This document shows positions 53,294-62,590 of a DNA stretch of 64,000 bases, in pieces; the stretch's first letter is position 1; every line of letters begins with the position of its first letter. Both the position numbers and the translations under genes were made by a program. The stretch lies in the NCBI RefSeq assembly GCF_009495755.1, contig NZ_WIBJ01000031.1:541421-605420 (forward strand), in the 5' to 3' direction. The notes beneath the pieces were generated by a model, which did not search any database, had not been told where the DNA came from, and saw only the letters and a program-made list of their open reading frames with translations. Source of the stretch: Flavobacterium sp. LMO8 (GTDB taxonomy: Bacteria > Bacteroidota > Bacteroidia > Flavobacteriales > Flavobacteriaceae).

Positions 53294-53301
53294 TATATTT
53301 G
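53294..53301 (+). promoter_or_regulatory. -7 element (TATATTTG) of the OmpA/PD40 gene
   Basis: An exact TAnnTTTG match, 30 bases before the ATG at 53332. No TTG at a good distance. Confidence 0.45.
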
Positions 53302-53331
53302 TAAAGTTTATACAATCAAATCTTTACAATT

Positions 53332-55410
53332 ATGCGATTTACTTTAACTCTTTTAACTTTTTTACTTTTTACAACTTTTGGATTTGCTCAAAATGTTCTT
53401 TTTAATGATACATTTCAAGATGATTCTAATAAATGGACATACAACGGTGATGGTTTTGATTCAAAGATTGATGATGGTAAGTTAATTTTAGAGAATAAAC
53501 ATGCTACAAAATCTAAGTGGCGCTATATATCTATCGCACAAAATACAGAAAAAGTAGATTTTGATGTACAGGCGACCATAACTCTTGATAAAACCCCAAC
53601 AGATTATGCTACTTATGGTTTGGTTTGGGGAATGTATAGTGATAATTCGGATTACAGAGTTGTACAATTGTCTGCTAATAAGCAAATTCAAATTTATCAT
53701 TATTACAGTAAAGAGTTTCACTACGGCAAGAAGTGGAGTGCTTCTAAAAATGTTGGAGGTAAAGGAAAAAAGAACAAAATTAAAGTTGAAAAAAGATCTA
53801 ATATCTTCAAAGTTTACGTTAATGATGCTTTAGAATATCAAACGGGTGAAAATGCATTTTATGGTACTTTATTCGGATTTATTTTAGATGCTGGTGTTAC
53901 CATCGAAGTTGAAGATTTGAAAATAATTGAGCGTCCTTCGACTATCAAAGTCGTTCAAGAATTCAATCCTAACTTGAAAATGGTAAAATTACCAGAAACC
54001 ATATCTAGTTCTACTATAGAAGAAACAAATCCAGTAATTTCTGCTGATGGTACTATCTTATATTTTGATAGAAAAGATAATCCATTAAATATTGAATCTC
54101 GAAAAGATGATATTTGGTTCTCCATAAAAGATAAAAATGGAACGTGGTCTGAGGCTAAAAATATTGGTCGACCATTAAATAATCGCGAAAATAATTTTGT
54201 TATTTCTACTTCACCTGATAACAATACCTTGTTATTGGGAAATAAATATGCATCAGATGGTGTTTCTTCAAATGGAGGCGGTGTGTCAATAGCTAGAAAA
54301 GGATCATCAGGATGGGAAATTCCAACAGCAGTAGCTATAGAAGACTTTGTAAATACAAATTCTTATGTTGGCTATTTTCTTTCCAATGATAACAAAAACC
54401 TGTTAATGACAGTAGAACGACCAGAAGGACTTGGTTTTAAAGATATTTATGTGAGTTTTGTAAAAGAAGATGGGACATTTTCTAAGCCTAAAAGTCTAGG
54501 TAATGTAGTAAATACTTTTGAAGATGAAGCAAATCCTTTTTTAGCATCAGATGGTAAAACATTATATTTTGCTAGTAAAGGTCACCCTGGCTATGGTTAT
54601 ATGGATTTATTCGTAACAAAACGATTAGATGACACATGGACAAATTGGACAACACCAGAAAATTTAGGAAATATAATCAATTCTTCAGGGTATGAGTTAA
54701 GTATTTTTCTTTCTGCAAAAGGTGATAAGGCTTATATTGGAAAACAAAGAGATATCTGGGAAGTCGATAACACTGTCAAGCAAGACCCAGTGGTTTTAGT
54801 AAAAGGAAAAGTTTATGATGCTAAAACCAAACAAATTTTAAGTGCAAAAATCGAGTACAATAACTTAAAAACCAATAAAATGATTGGAACTGCAATTTCA
54901 GATCCAAAAACAGGAAGCTACTCAATTGTATTGCCATACGGATTTAATTATAGTTTCATGGCAGATAAGGAAAATTATTACGCCATCACTCAAAACGTTG
55001 ATTTATCTAATTTAAAAGAATACAAAGAAATGGAAGTGGATTTGTATTTAACTCCAATTGAAAAAGGCGCAATCATTCGTTTAAATAATATCTTTTTTGA
55101 TTCTGGAAAATACGATTTATTATCAGAATCATTTGCAGAGTTAGATATTTTATTCGGATTATTAAATGATAATAAAAATATTAAAATTGAAATTGCAGGT
55201 CATACAGACGCAGTTGGATCTGATGTAGCTAATATGGAATTATCAAAAAACAGAGCAAACTCAGTTCAAAAATACTTGGTTGGAAAAGGTATTTCTTCAG
55301 ATAGAATTGTAGCAAAAGGATATGGCGAAACCAAGTTTATTGCTCCAAATACAACAGAAGATGAAAAACAATTAAACAGAAGAGTAGAGTTTGTAATTCT
55401 TGAAAAATAA
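53332..55410 (+). CDS. OmpA-family protein with ConA-like and PD40 domains
   Basis: The 692-residue protein has a signal peptide (about 1-19, TFGFAQ) and an N-terminal concanavalin-A/DUF1080-like domain (about 22-205). A WD40-like PD40 beta-propeller follows (about 215-480) with repeats such as NPVISADGTILYFDR and NPFLASDGKTLYFASKGHPGYG. Next come a carboxypeptidase-regulatory-like domain (about 490-570) and a C-terminal OmpA peptidoglycan-binding domain. The last contains IKIEIAGHTDAVGSD, NRANSVQKYL and LNRRVEFVI (about 580-690). It should be tethered to peptidoglycan, with the propeller available for a partner. The ConA head is an uncommon addition for this family. Confidence 0.9.
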   Translation: MRFTLTLLTFLLFTTFGFAQNVLFNDTFQDDSNKWTYNGDGFDSKIDDGKLILENKHATKSKWRYISIAQNTEKVDFDVQATITLDKTPTDYATYGLVWGMYSDNSDYRVVQLSANKQIQIYHYYSKEFHYGKKWSASKNVGGKGKKNKIKVEKRSNIFKVYVNDALEYQTGENAFYGTLFGFILDAGVTIEVEDLKIIERPSTIKVVQEFNPNLKMVKLPETISSSTIEETNPVISADGTILYFDRKDNPLNIESRKDDIWFSIKDKNGTWSEAKNIGRPLNNRENNFVISTSPDNNTLLLGNKYASDGVSSNGGGVSIARKGSSGWEIPTAVAIEDFVNTNSYVGYFLSNDNKNLLMTVERPEGLGFKDIYVSFVKEDGTFSKPKSLGNVVNTFEDEANPFLASDGKTLYFASKGHPGYGYMDLFVTKRLDDTWTNWTTPENLGNIINSSGYELSIFLSAKGDKAYIGKQRDIWEVDNTVKQDPVVLVKGKVYDAKTKQILSAKIEYNNLKTNKMIGTAISDPKTGSYSIVLPYGFNYSFMADKENYYAITQNVDLSNLKEYKEMEVDLYLTPIEKGAIIRLNNIFFDSGKYDLLSESFAELDILFGLLNDNKNIKIEIAGHTDAVGSDVANMELSKNRANSVQKYLVGKGISSDRIVAKGYGETKFIAPNTTEDEKQLNRRVEFVILEK

Positions 55411-55448
55411 TTCGACTAACTTTTCTATCTTCGTGTAAAAATTATATC

Positions 55449-56135
55449 ATGGCACGAACGAGTTCAACAGAAGTCCAAATTAAAAACATGCTCATTCCAA
55501 TTGTACAAGCTATTGGTCGCTCGGGAAAGTTAATTTATTTATTGATTTTGTTGATTGTTGGGTTTTTGGTGTATCAGTTTTTTACAAAAAGCAGCGAATC
55601 TTCAACCATTGAATACAATTCTGCATTAATAGAAAAACAAATTAAAAATGTTGGAAAATTAGTCGTTACAGAAGGTCATTATGCAGAAGTAATTACTTAT
55701 AAAGATCAACAAAAGTATTTCATGGATTTTATTACTTTTGAGAAAAAAGCTTTAATTGTAGCTAATGCCGATGTTTTAGTGATGTATGATTTACGTCAAT
55801 TAAAATATGATATTGATGAAAAAAATAAAACAGTTACTTTAAAGAATATTCCAGAGCCGGAATTAAAAATTAATCAAGATTTGCATTTTTATGATGTAAA
55901 TCAGAGCAGATTTAATCCGTTTAATGCGCAAGATTACAACAAAATAAACAAAAAGGTTAAAGCAGAACTGACTAAGAAAATTGAAAAATCATCGCTAAAG
56001 TCAAATGCTAAAAATCGTCTGTTAAGTGAGTTGTCAAAAATATTAATTCTTACCAACACTATGGGTTGGACATTAAAATATGATGGTAGCGAAGTAAAAA
56101 CAGACAAAGACATAGAATTAAAAATAATTAATTAA
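55449..56135 (+). CDS. DUF4230 membrane-anchored protein
   Basis: The 228-residue protein has one membrane helix (about residues 27-45, LIYLLILLIVGFLVYQFF). The DUF4230 domain follows with VGKLVVTEGHYAEVITYKD (about 68-86), ANADVLVMYDLRQLKYDID and KTVTLKNIPEPEL. The family is widespread with no known role. It starts 38 bases after the OmpA gene and ends in a strong bidirectional terminator, so the two may be co-transcribed. Confidence 0.85.
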   Translation: MARTSSTEVQIKNMLIPIVQAIGRSGKLIYLLILLIVGFLVYQFFTKSSESSTIEYNSALIEKQIKNVGKLVVTEGHYAEVITYKDQQKYFMDFITFEKKALIVANADVLVMYDLRQLKYDIDEKNKTVTLKNIPEPELKINQDLHFYDVNQSRFNPFNAQDYNKINKKVKAELTKKIEKSSLKSNAKNRLLSELSKILILTNTMGWTLKYDGSEVKTDKDIELKIIN

Positions 56136-56168
56136 AAAGAAAGTCCCGATTCAATCGGGACTTTCTTT
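56136..56168. terminator. Bidirectional terminator between converging genes
   Basis: The 15-bp perfect stem aaagaaagtcccgat (56136-56150) and atcgggactttcttt (56154-56168) has a 3-base loop. Its T-rich right arm overlaps the last base of the rhodanese gene. Confidence 0.92.
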
Positions 56169-56476
56169 TATAATTTACTTTCTAAACTATTCCAACCACC
56201 ACCATTAATACAATCAATTCCGTTTTGTTTTAAAATTGAAGTAGCTTGTGCACTTCGCATTCCTGAACGGCAACAAGCGATAATCGGTTTGTTCCATTTT
56301 TTGATGGTTTCAATGTTTCCGTTTAAAACTTGTAAGGCAATATTCTTTGAACCTTTAATGTGACCGTCTTTAAATTCATCTGGAGTTCTTACATCTAAAA
56401 TAATAGCGCCTTTTTGAACGTATTCTTGCACATCATTGGTTTTATTTCCTAATCCTAAAAAATCTAAAATTCCCAT
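56168..56476 (-). CDS. Rhodanese-like sulfurtransferase
   Basis: The 102-residue single rhodanese domain protein has no signal peptide. The active-site loop is CRSGMR with Cys69 as sulfur carrier; the family block ILDVRTPDEFKDGHIKGSKNIAL (about residues 26-48) is intact. It should transfer sulfane sulfur or act in thiol chemistry in the cytoplasm. A -7 box (TATCTTTG) lies 20 bases upstream on the minus strand. Confidence 0.92.
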   Translation of the reverse strand: MGILDFLGLGNKTNDVQEYVQKGAIILDVRTPDEFKDGHIKGSKNIALQVLNGNIETIKKWNKPIIACCRSGMRSAQATSILKQNGIDCINGGGWNSLESKL

Positions 56477-56495
56477 AATTGTTTATTTTTTTTGA

Positions 56496-56503
56496 CAAAG
56501 ATA
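56496..56503 (-). promoter_or_regulatory. -7 element (TATCTTTG) of the rhodanese gene
   Basis: An exact TAnnTTTG match on the minus strand, 20 bases before the ATG at 56476. Confidence 0.55.
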
Positions 56504-56544
56504 AAGGTGATTGTATAGCTTTTCAGTAACAAAAGTTACTAAAC

Positions 56545-58317
56545 TTAAACGTTAGCTTTTTCAAAAATCAATTCTAATCCACCATCAATTAAGTGAGCAA
56601 CTTCTGGGCGATTGGTTTTAACTTTTTCTAAATGATTTAAAACTTTATCTACTAAATCTGAATTTCCTTCTTTTTTAGCCAATTCAGCAATTTCAACTGA
56701 TAATAACCAATCGTTAGAATGTCCAGCAGAAACCGAAGCAAATGCTTCTTTTAAAGTCGTAGTTGCGGGTTTTCCTTCTCTAATATTACGAACACTTGCA
56801 TAAAGTTTTTCTAATTCTTCTCTTTCAACAGATTTTTTCTGTTTGATGGTTTGCGATGATGGAACGTGATTAATCATATCAAAACTATTCACATCAGCTG
56901 GGCCAGAAAAAGCAGAAATTACTTTTTTACCAACAGCCATATCGTAAATTCCCCATTCTGGTTGAAAAAGGACGGTATCGTTGTGCGTAACAGTACAATT
57001 TTTGAATTTAATCAATAAAATTTCACCTTGCAGATTTCTTGAACCTGTGACAATTTCTCCTGTGACTTTGATATTTCCTTCAAATTCTAAAGTTACTTGC
57101 TCTCCTTCGTAAATATCATACGCACGTAAATCTCTCGGACTCATTTCTTCAATAGCCAAGTTGATGCCTTTTAGTTTTCCAATTGGCGAACCAAAACCTT
57201 CAGCATGATATTCTGTTCCATGACCTACTAATTCTTTTTCTCGGTACGAAAGCGCCGTTTTTCCTGTTGTTTGTACATAAACCGATTTTCCTTCGTGTTC
57301 AATTACATTGGTAAAAATTCCAGAAATCTGAATTCCGGTGCTTAACTCGATGGTTCCTAATGATTTAGAGTCAATTAATTTTTGAACACTTTTTGGTCCG
57401 CCTTTTCGAAGCGCCATTGTATTTGCAAATTCTTCTAAAACAGAACTTAATTTAGCAAAATCAGGCGTAACATATAATTGCGGTTGAGGTTTTGTAATAT
57501 CAAAACTTTGGTCTGCCGCCGAAATATCATACGGAATTTTCTTTACGTTATCGGTCATACACCAAGCACTTTCTCCAATTGAAGAAAGTAATCCTGCACC
57601 ATAAATTTTTGGATTTTCAACTGTTCCAATTAAGCCGTATTCCACTGTCCACCAATGTAGGTTTCTAATGCGCGACATTTCTGATAATTCGCCCATATTA
57701 TTCTGTAAGAAATCAACTTGCTCTTCTGCTTTTTTAATTTCCTCTTCTGGAGTATCTTCTGCTTCTTTCAAAATCGAAAGCAAGCGAATAGCTTCATACA
57801 ATTCATAATCGCGAGAAGAGGAGATAGCTTTACAACCAATTTCACCAAAACGTCTTAAATATTCAGCATATTCCGGATTGGCAATAATAGGAGCGTGGCC
57901 AGCACCTTCGTGAATAATATCGGGAGCTGGAGTATATTCAATATGTTCTAACTGACGAATATCGCAAGCAATAACCAACACATTATAGGCTTGAAATTCC
58001 ATAAAAGCATTGGGTGGAATAAATCCGTCAACGGCAACTGCAGCCCAACCGATTTCTTTTAAAATTCGATTCATCCCATACATATTTGGAATGTTATCGA
58101 TTTCTAAACCTGTTTTTTCTAAACCTTCTAAATAAGAATTATGCGCTACTTTTGAAAGATAAGATACATTTTTACGCATTACATAACGCCAAACCGCTTG
58201 ATTTATCGGTGTGTAATCATCATAAACTTGAGGTTTAATGAATTGTTTTAAATGCTTTGGTAATCTGTCAATCAGCGGATTGCTTTCAAAATGCGTTTCC
58301 ATAATTTTACTTGTCAT
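56545..58317 (-). CDS. Aromatic amino acid hydroxylase (phenylalanine 4-monooxygenase type) with long C-terminal extension
   Basis: The 590-residue protein has the iron- and pterin-dependent hydroxylase core in residues 30-330. The iron ligands are H136 and H141 (HEGAGHAP) and E226 (WTVEYGL). In this family they bind Fe(II), and a pterin and O2 convert phenylalanine to tyrosine (or a close aromatic substrate). The remaining 260 residues form an added domain with beta-rich (about 335-480) and helical (about 500-585) parts that I cannot assign; bacterial PhhA is only about 260-300 residues long. Such long forms are found in Bacteroidota. No pterin-recycling gene lies nearby. The start is ATG 58317 or ATG 58302. 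Confidence 0.9.
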   Translation of the reverse strand: MTSKIMETHFESNPLIDRLPKHLKQFIKPQVYDDYTPINQAVWRYVMRKNVSYLSKVAHNSYLEGLEKTGLEIDNIPNMYGMNRILKEIGWAAVAVDGFIPPNAFMEFQAYNVLVIACDIRQLEHIEYTPAPDIIHEGAGHAPIIANPEYAEYLRRFGEIGCKAISSSRDYELYEAIRLLSILKEAEDTPEEEIKKAEEQVDFLQNNMGELSEMSRIRNLHWWTVEYGLIGTVENPKIYGAGLLSSIGESAWCMTDNVKKIPYDISAADQSFDITKPQPQLYVTPDFAKLSSVLEEFANTMALRKGGPKSVQKLIDSKSLGTIELSTGIQISGIFTNVIEHEGKSVYVQTTGKTALSYREKELVGHGTEYHAEGFGSPIGKLKGINLAIEEMSPRDLRAYDIYEGEQVTLEFEGNIKVTGEIVTGSRNLQGEILLIKFKNCTVTHNDTVLFQPEWGIYDMAVGKKVISAFSGPADVNSFDMINHVPSSQTIKQKKSVEREELEKLYASVRNIREGKPATTTLKEAFASVSAGHSNDWLLSVEIAELAKKEGNSDLVDKVLNHLEKVKTNRPEVAHLIDGGLELIFEKANV

Positions 58318-58392
58318 GTTTGAGGTAAAATTACGAATTTTTCAGAAAGCAAGAAAGCTTTTTAACGATTTGACACAACTAATTGTAAATTA

Positions 58393-61221
58393 TCAATCTA
58401 CTTTTTCAACTGGAACGGCTGGTTCAATTTTAGGAACGCTATCATTCTGAATTGTTGGAGAAGGTGTTGTAGTAGTAGGAACTGTAGTGTTTATAGGAGT
58501 TACTCCATTAACATATTCAGTTTCTTCTAATTCTTCCGTTTTTCTTCCAAGTTTGATATGTGGATTGTCTTTATTACCGGTTACATTAATTGGAATTCCA
58601 ATTATTCCAAGAGGAGGTAGGCCAACCCTCATTTTTAAATTTAATTTTCCATCTAAACTTGTTTGTCCTTCAAATCGTAGGCGAAATCCTGCGGTTTTAA
58701 TTTTGAATCTTTCTATATTAATAATGTTGTTTTTAATATTTGATTTTATGGTAACTTCTGAAACATCTGGATCTAATATTTCTGGTTTTTCAGTTTTTTT
58801 TGAAACCGCATTTAATAATTTAAACCCTTTTATTTTTACCTTTTTCACATAAATTTCTCCATTACCTTCAATTGATGGCAAAATAGGTTCCATTGTGTTG
58901 TTAAGTACTCCTTTTAAATTATAATTAATACCTATAATTCCCTCCGCATTTTCTGCAGAAGATGCCATTTCTCTAAAAATTGGGATTTCGGTATAAGCTC
59001 TTTTAATATCAAATTCGGATGCTTTTATATTGTATTTAAAATGGGCTTTCTCATTCCCTTCATTTTTATAATAAGCATTCATTGTAGCTTTAGCATTAAT
59101 TATGTTTAATGTGCTATTATTAAGAGTAACAGCGCCATTTTGAATGACAAGATTTCCATTTAGATTTTCAATCTGAATTTCGTTATATTTTATTTTTTTG
59201 ATGTTTGAATTTAATTCTAAATTGTAGTTATGAGGTATTTCAATAACTCCAGCTACAATTGTTTCTTTTTCATTGCTATCATGAATTTCGTAGGTTTCAT
59301 GTGGAAATAAATCGTTAATATCGATGTAGTTTGAGTTCAGTTGAAATTTACCATATAAAATTTCTTTTGAACTAAAAACAAAATGTATAACATTCAATAA
59401 ATATCCATTAACAGATAGGTCAGAATTTCCAAATTTACCAATGAAATTTTCAAAATTCATTTTATCTTGATTAAAAGTAAATATACCTTTTTCGATTAAA
59501 AGTGGTTTATTTAAAAGACTGCTATTAGTGTTTATGTTATTCACAATTAAAGTACCCTTATTTTTTAGCTTATGAATATTACCAGAAACAGCATCACTTT
59601 GTTTACCTGTTAATTCAACATTTGCATTAATACTACCATCTAAATCAAGACCTTTTTTTGAGAAAACTTTATAAATCTTAGAAATATTTAGTATACCATT
59701 TGCTTTGATATCATAATTTAAATCTTCAAAATTTTTAATTTTCGCACTCAAATTAAAAGTATTATCTTCAAATTTAAATAAAGATGGCATAATGGTAAAG
59801 TTTCCATCTTTAAAATATCCATTAGAACAATCTAGAGTTGCATTTAAATTTATATTACTAATAGGATGTGGATAATATGAAGTTTTAATAATTCCATTTT
59901 TCAACTCAAAATTTCCTTTAGATATTGGAAATTTATTTTGATCTCTAATATAATCTCCTTTTGAAACAATATTTGCTTTTAATTTTCCACTAACGTTAAT
60001 ATCAGGAATTTGCAATGCTTTGTTCACGATTTCTAAGTCTAAATCAGATGCTATTTTTGTGTCAATAGTAATTTTATTTCCAAAACCAACTGATTTAAAG
60101 TAGGCATTTAGTTTACTATTATTAATGTCAAAATTTAAATTATCGATATTAATTTTTAGTTGATTTATGTCTAAGTTGGGAAGTTCTGAGTTTAATTTTA
60201 TTTCAAGATTTTTTATAGGAAAAGGTGCGTCATCATGTTTTACAAATCCATTTCTAACATTGAAATTAAATTTTAATTCAGGATTTGTTTTGGTGGAAGC
60301 AATATATTTACCTTTTAAACTTATTGATGCATCGGTTTTACCATCCATTTTTGTTTTTTGCATCCAACTAATATATTCGGGTGGTAAAGCTGTAAATAAA
60401 TCTTCTAAATTACTGTTTGCTGTTTTTAAGTTAAAGTCCATTTCATAACCATCTGTTATAAAGTTGAAAAAACCATCAAAAGTTACAGGTAATTTATTTA
60501 CAATTAAATCATTTTTTTCAAAAATAAAAGATAATGAATTAGTATTTATAACAGTAATTAAATCGGCTTTAAGTTTTTTGTTTTTTAAGTATTCTTTAGA
60601 ATCATATGTAAAACTAATACTATCAATTTTAGCAGAAGATTTTAAACTAAAATTTGATTTGAGTAAATTTCCTTTTCCTTTGTATTCAAATCCTTTAGCT
60701 ATAATGTTAATTTTTGTGGAAATATCTTTATAAGTTAAATGAGAGTTTTTAATTTGAATGTTTTCTAAATTTAGAGTGGCACTTTCATTAGAATCTACAT
60801 CAGTAGTTTTTTCTGATTTATAAATATTGTAATTAGCATTCCCGTTCTTATCAACTAGAATATTAATTTTTGCATCGTTTATATAAATTTCATCTATTTG
60901 AGTTTCACTACTAAAAACTAAACTCCATACGTTTATTCCAAAGCCTACTTCTTGTGATTCAAGTAATGATTTTGATTTAAATGGTGCTGAACCTTTTAAA
61001 TCTAAGTCGTTTAAAGTTAAAGTTAAAGATGGGAAGTTTTTAAAAAATGATAAATTAGAATTTTTAAAATTTAATTCGCCTTCTAAATTATTATTAGCTA
61101 ACTCTTTTACTTGTTGTGTTATTGTATCTGCAAAAATTATTGGAAGTACTAGGAAAGAAAGTAAAGTAATTATTAATGTAATTCCACTAATTTTTAGTAT
61201 TTTTTTTTTGCTAGATGACAT
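58393..61221 (-). CDS. AsmA-like/YhdP-family envelope protein
   Basis: The 942-residue protein has one N-terminal membrane helix (about residues 10-31) followed by a long repetitive beta-groove of the AsmA-like family. Examples are ANNNLEGELNFKNSNLSFFKNFPSLTLTLNDLDLKG (about 41-77) and the C-terminal AsmA block MRVGLPPLGIIGIPINVTGNKDNPHIKLGRKTEE. The tail is a Pro/Thr-rich linker (NTTVPTTTTPSPTIQ). AsmA-like proteins are thought to carry lipids between membranes. The bias to Asn, Ile and Lys reflects the low GC. Confidence 0.9.
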   Translation of the reverse strand: MSSSKKKILKISGITLIITLLSFLVLPIIFADTITQQVKELANNNLEGELNFKNSNLSFFKNFPSLTLTLNDLDLKGSAPFKSKSLLESQEVGFGINVWSLVFSSETQIDEIYINDAKINILVDKNGNANYNIYKSEKTTDVDSNESATLNLENIQIKNSHLTYKDISTKINIIAKGFEYKGKGNLLKSNFSLKSSAKIDSISFTYDSKEYLKNKKLKADLITVINTNSLSFIFEKNDLIVNKLPVTFDGFFNFITDGYEMDFNLKTANSNLEDLFTALPPEYISWMQKTKMDGKTDASISLKGKYIASTKTNPELKFNFNVRNGFVKHDDAPFPIKNLEIKLNSELPNLDINQLKINIDNLNFDINNSKLNAYFKSVGFGNKITIDTKIASDLDLEIVNKALQIPDINVSGKLKANIVSKGDYIRDQNKFPISKGNFELKNGIIKTSYYPHPISNINLNATLDCSNGYFKDGNFTIMPSLFKFEDNTFNLSAKIKNFEDLNYDIKANGILNISKIYKVFSKKGLDLDGSINANVELTGKQSDAVSGNIHKLKNKGTLIVNNINTNSSLLNKPLLIEKGIFTFNQDKMNFENFIGKFGNSDLSVNGYLLNVIHFVFSSKEILYGKFQLNSNYIDINDLFPHETYEIHDSNEKETIVAGVIEIPHNYNLELNSNIKKIKYNEIQIENLNGNLVIQNGAVTLNNSTLNIINAKATMNAYYKNEGNEKAHFKYNIKASEFDIKRAYTEIPIFREMASSAENAEGIIGINYNLKGVLNNTMEPILPSIEGNGEIYVKKVKIKGFKLLNAVSKKTEKPEILDPDVSEVTIKSNIKNNIINIERFKIKTAGFRLRFEGQTSLDGKLNLKMRVGLPPLGIIGIPINVTGNKDNPHIKLGRKTEELEETEYVNGVTPINTTVPTTTTPSPTIQNDSVPKIEPAVPVEKVD

Positions 61222-61290
61222 GATTTGTAATATTTTATATGCAAATGTAATATTTTTGAAGCATTTACTAATTATTTAAAAAAAGTGTTT

Positions 61291-61329
61291 AAAAAAAACC
61301 GTAACAATTGATCTGTTACGGTTTTTTTT
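61291..61329 (-). terminator. Terminator after ilvA
   Basis: The stem aaaaaccgtaaca (61294-61306) pairs with tgttacggttttt (61314-61326). On the minus strand the T-run follows at 61291-61298. It overlaps the ilvA stop codon region. Confidence 0.9.
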
Positions 61330-62590
61330 AGCCGATTATTTGGTTAAATAAATCTTCGTTTTCATTTAGATAATGAAATTCATATCCTTTTTCTTTCATT
61401 TTGTTTTGAATTGGTAATGAATCGCATTTGTTTTTCAATTCAAGACCTACAATAACAGCGCCTGATTCTCTATTGTTTTTTTGTTTGAATTGGAAATACG
61501 TAATGTCGTCATCTTCACCCAAAATTTCATTAACAAATTCTTTTAATGCTCCTGGACGTTGAGGGAATTGTATCATAAAATAATGTTTGAGTCCTTCATA
61601 CAAAAGAGAGCGTTCTTTAATTTCTGCGGTTCGTTCAATATCGTTATTACTTCCACTTACGATGCAAACTACATTTTTTCCTTTAATTTTGTCTTGATAA
61701 AAATCAAGAGCTGCTATTGTTAGTGCTCCAGCGGGTTCAACTACCATTGCTTCTTCATTATAAAGTTGTAATATTGTTGAGCAAACTTTACCTTCGGGAA
61801 CTAAAATAATATCGTCTAAATTGTTTTTACAAATTTCAAAGTTTAGATTTCCTACTTGTTTTACTGCTGCACCATCTACAAATTTATCAATATGGTCTAG
61901 TCTTGTATTTGTTTTGTTTTCAATTGAAATCTTCATTGAAGGCGCACCTTGTGGTTCAACTCCAATTATTTTAGTAGTTGGACTTAATTTTTTTAGAACA
62001 GATGAAAGTCCAGCTGCTAATCCACCACCTCCAATTGGAATAAAAATATAATCAATTGGGGCACTAAAGCTCTCTAAAATTTCTAGTCCTACCGTTCCTT
62101 GCCCAGCAATAACCTTTAGGTCATCAAATGGATGTATAAAAGTTTTATTTGTAGCTAATGATTCGGCTTGAGCAGTTGCATTTGAGTCGTCAAAAGTATC
62201 GCCAGTTAAAACAATTTCAATGTACTCTTTTCCAAAAAGTTGTACTTGCTTTATTTTTTGTTTAGGCGTTGTTTTAGGCATATAAATTTTACCCTTTACT
62301 TGTAAAAGGTTACAAGAATAAGCTACGCCTTGTGCATGATTTCCTGCACTTGCGCAAACTATTCCGCTTTGTTTTTCATCTGTGCTTAAAGAGCTCATTT
62401 TGTTGTAAGCACCACGTATTTTATACGAGCGTACAACTTGTAAGTCTTCTCTTTTTAATAAAATATTGGCTTTAAATGTATTTGATAAATTAATATTAGT
62501 TGTTAAAGGTGTTGGAAAAACAATTCCTTTAAATTTTTCTTTTGCAACTATTGTTTCATCAAATAAATTTTCAATTGTCGTTTGTAGCAT
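61328..62590 (-). CDS. ilvA: Threonine ammonia-lyase (threonine dehydratase)
   Basis: The start is set at ATG 62590 ([12 protein letters not shown]); the longer frame to 62644 would overlap ilvC coding DNA. The 420-residue PLP enzyme turns threonine into 2-oxobutanoate for isoleucine synthesis. The PLP lysine is K57 (VRSYKIRGAYNK), and the phosphate loop is GGGGLAAG (about 181-188). The C-terminal ACT-like domain (about 335-420) starts HYFMIQFPQRPGALKEF, which suggests feedback control. The ilvC stop and the ilvA start overlap by one base (TAATG), so the two are translated together. Confidence 0.95.
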   Translation of the reverse strand: MLQTTIENLFDETIVAKEKFKGIVFPTPLTTNINLSNTFKANILLKREDLQVVRSYKIRGAYNKMSSLSTDEKQSGIVCASAGNHAQGVAYSCNLLQVKGKIYMPKTTPKQKIKQVQLFGKEYIEIVLTGDTFDDSNATAQAESLATNKTFIHPFDDLKVIAGQGTVGLEILESFSAPIDYIFIPIGGGGLAAGLSSVLKKLSPTTKIIGVEPQGAPSMKISIENKTNTRLDHIDKFVDGAAVKQVGNLNFEICKNNLDDIILVPEGKVCSTILQLYNEEAMVVEPAGALTIAALDFYQDKIKGKNVVCIVSGSNNDIERTAEIKERSLLYEGLKHYFMIQFPQRPGALKEFVNEILGEDDDITYFQFKQKNNRESGAVIVGLELKNKCDSLPIQNKMKEKGYEFHYLNENEDLFNQIIG

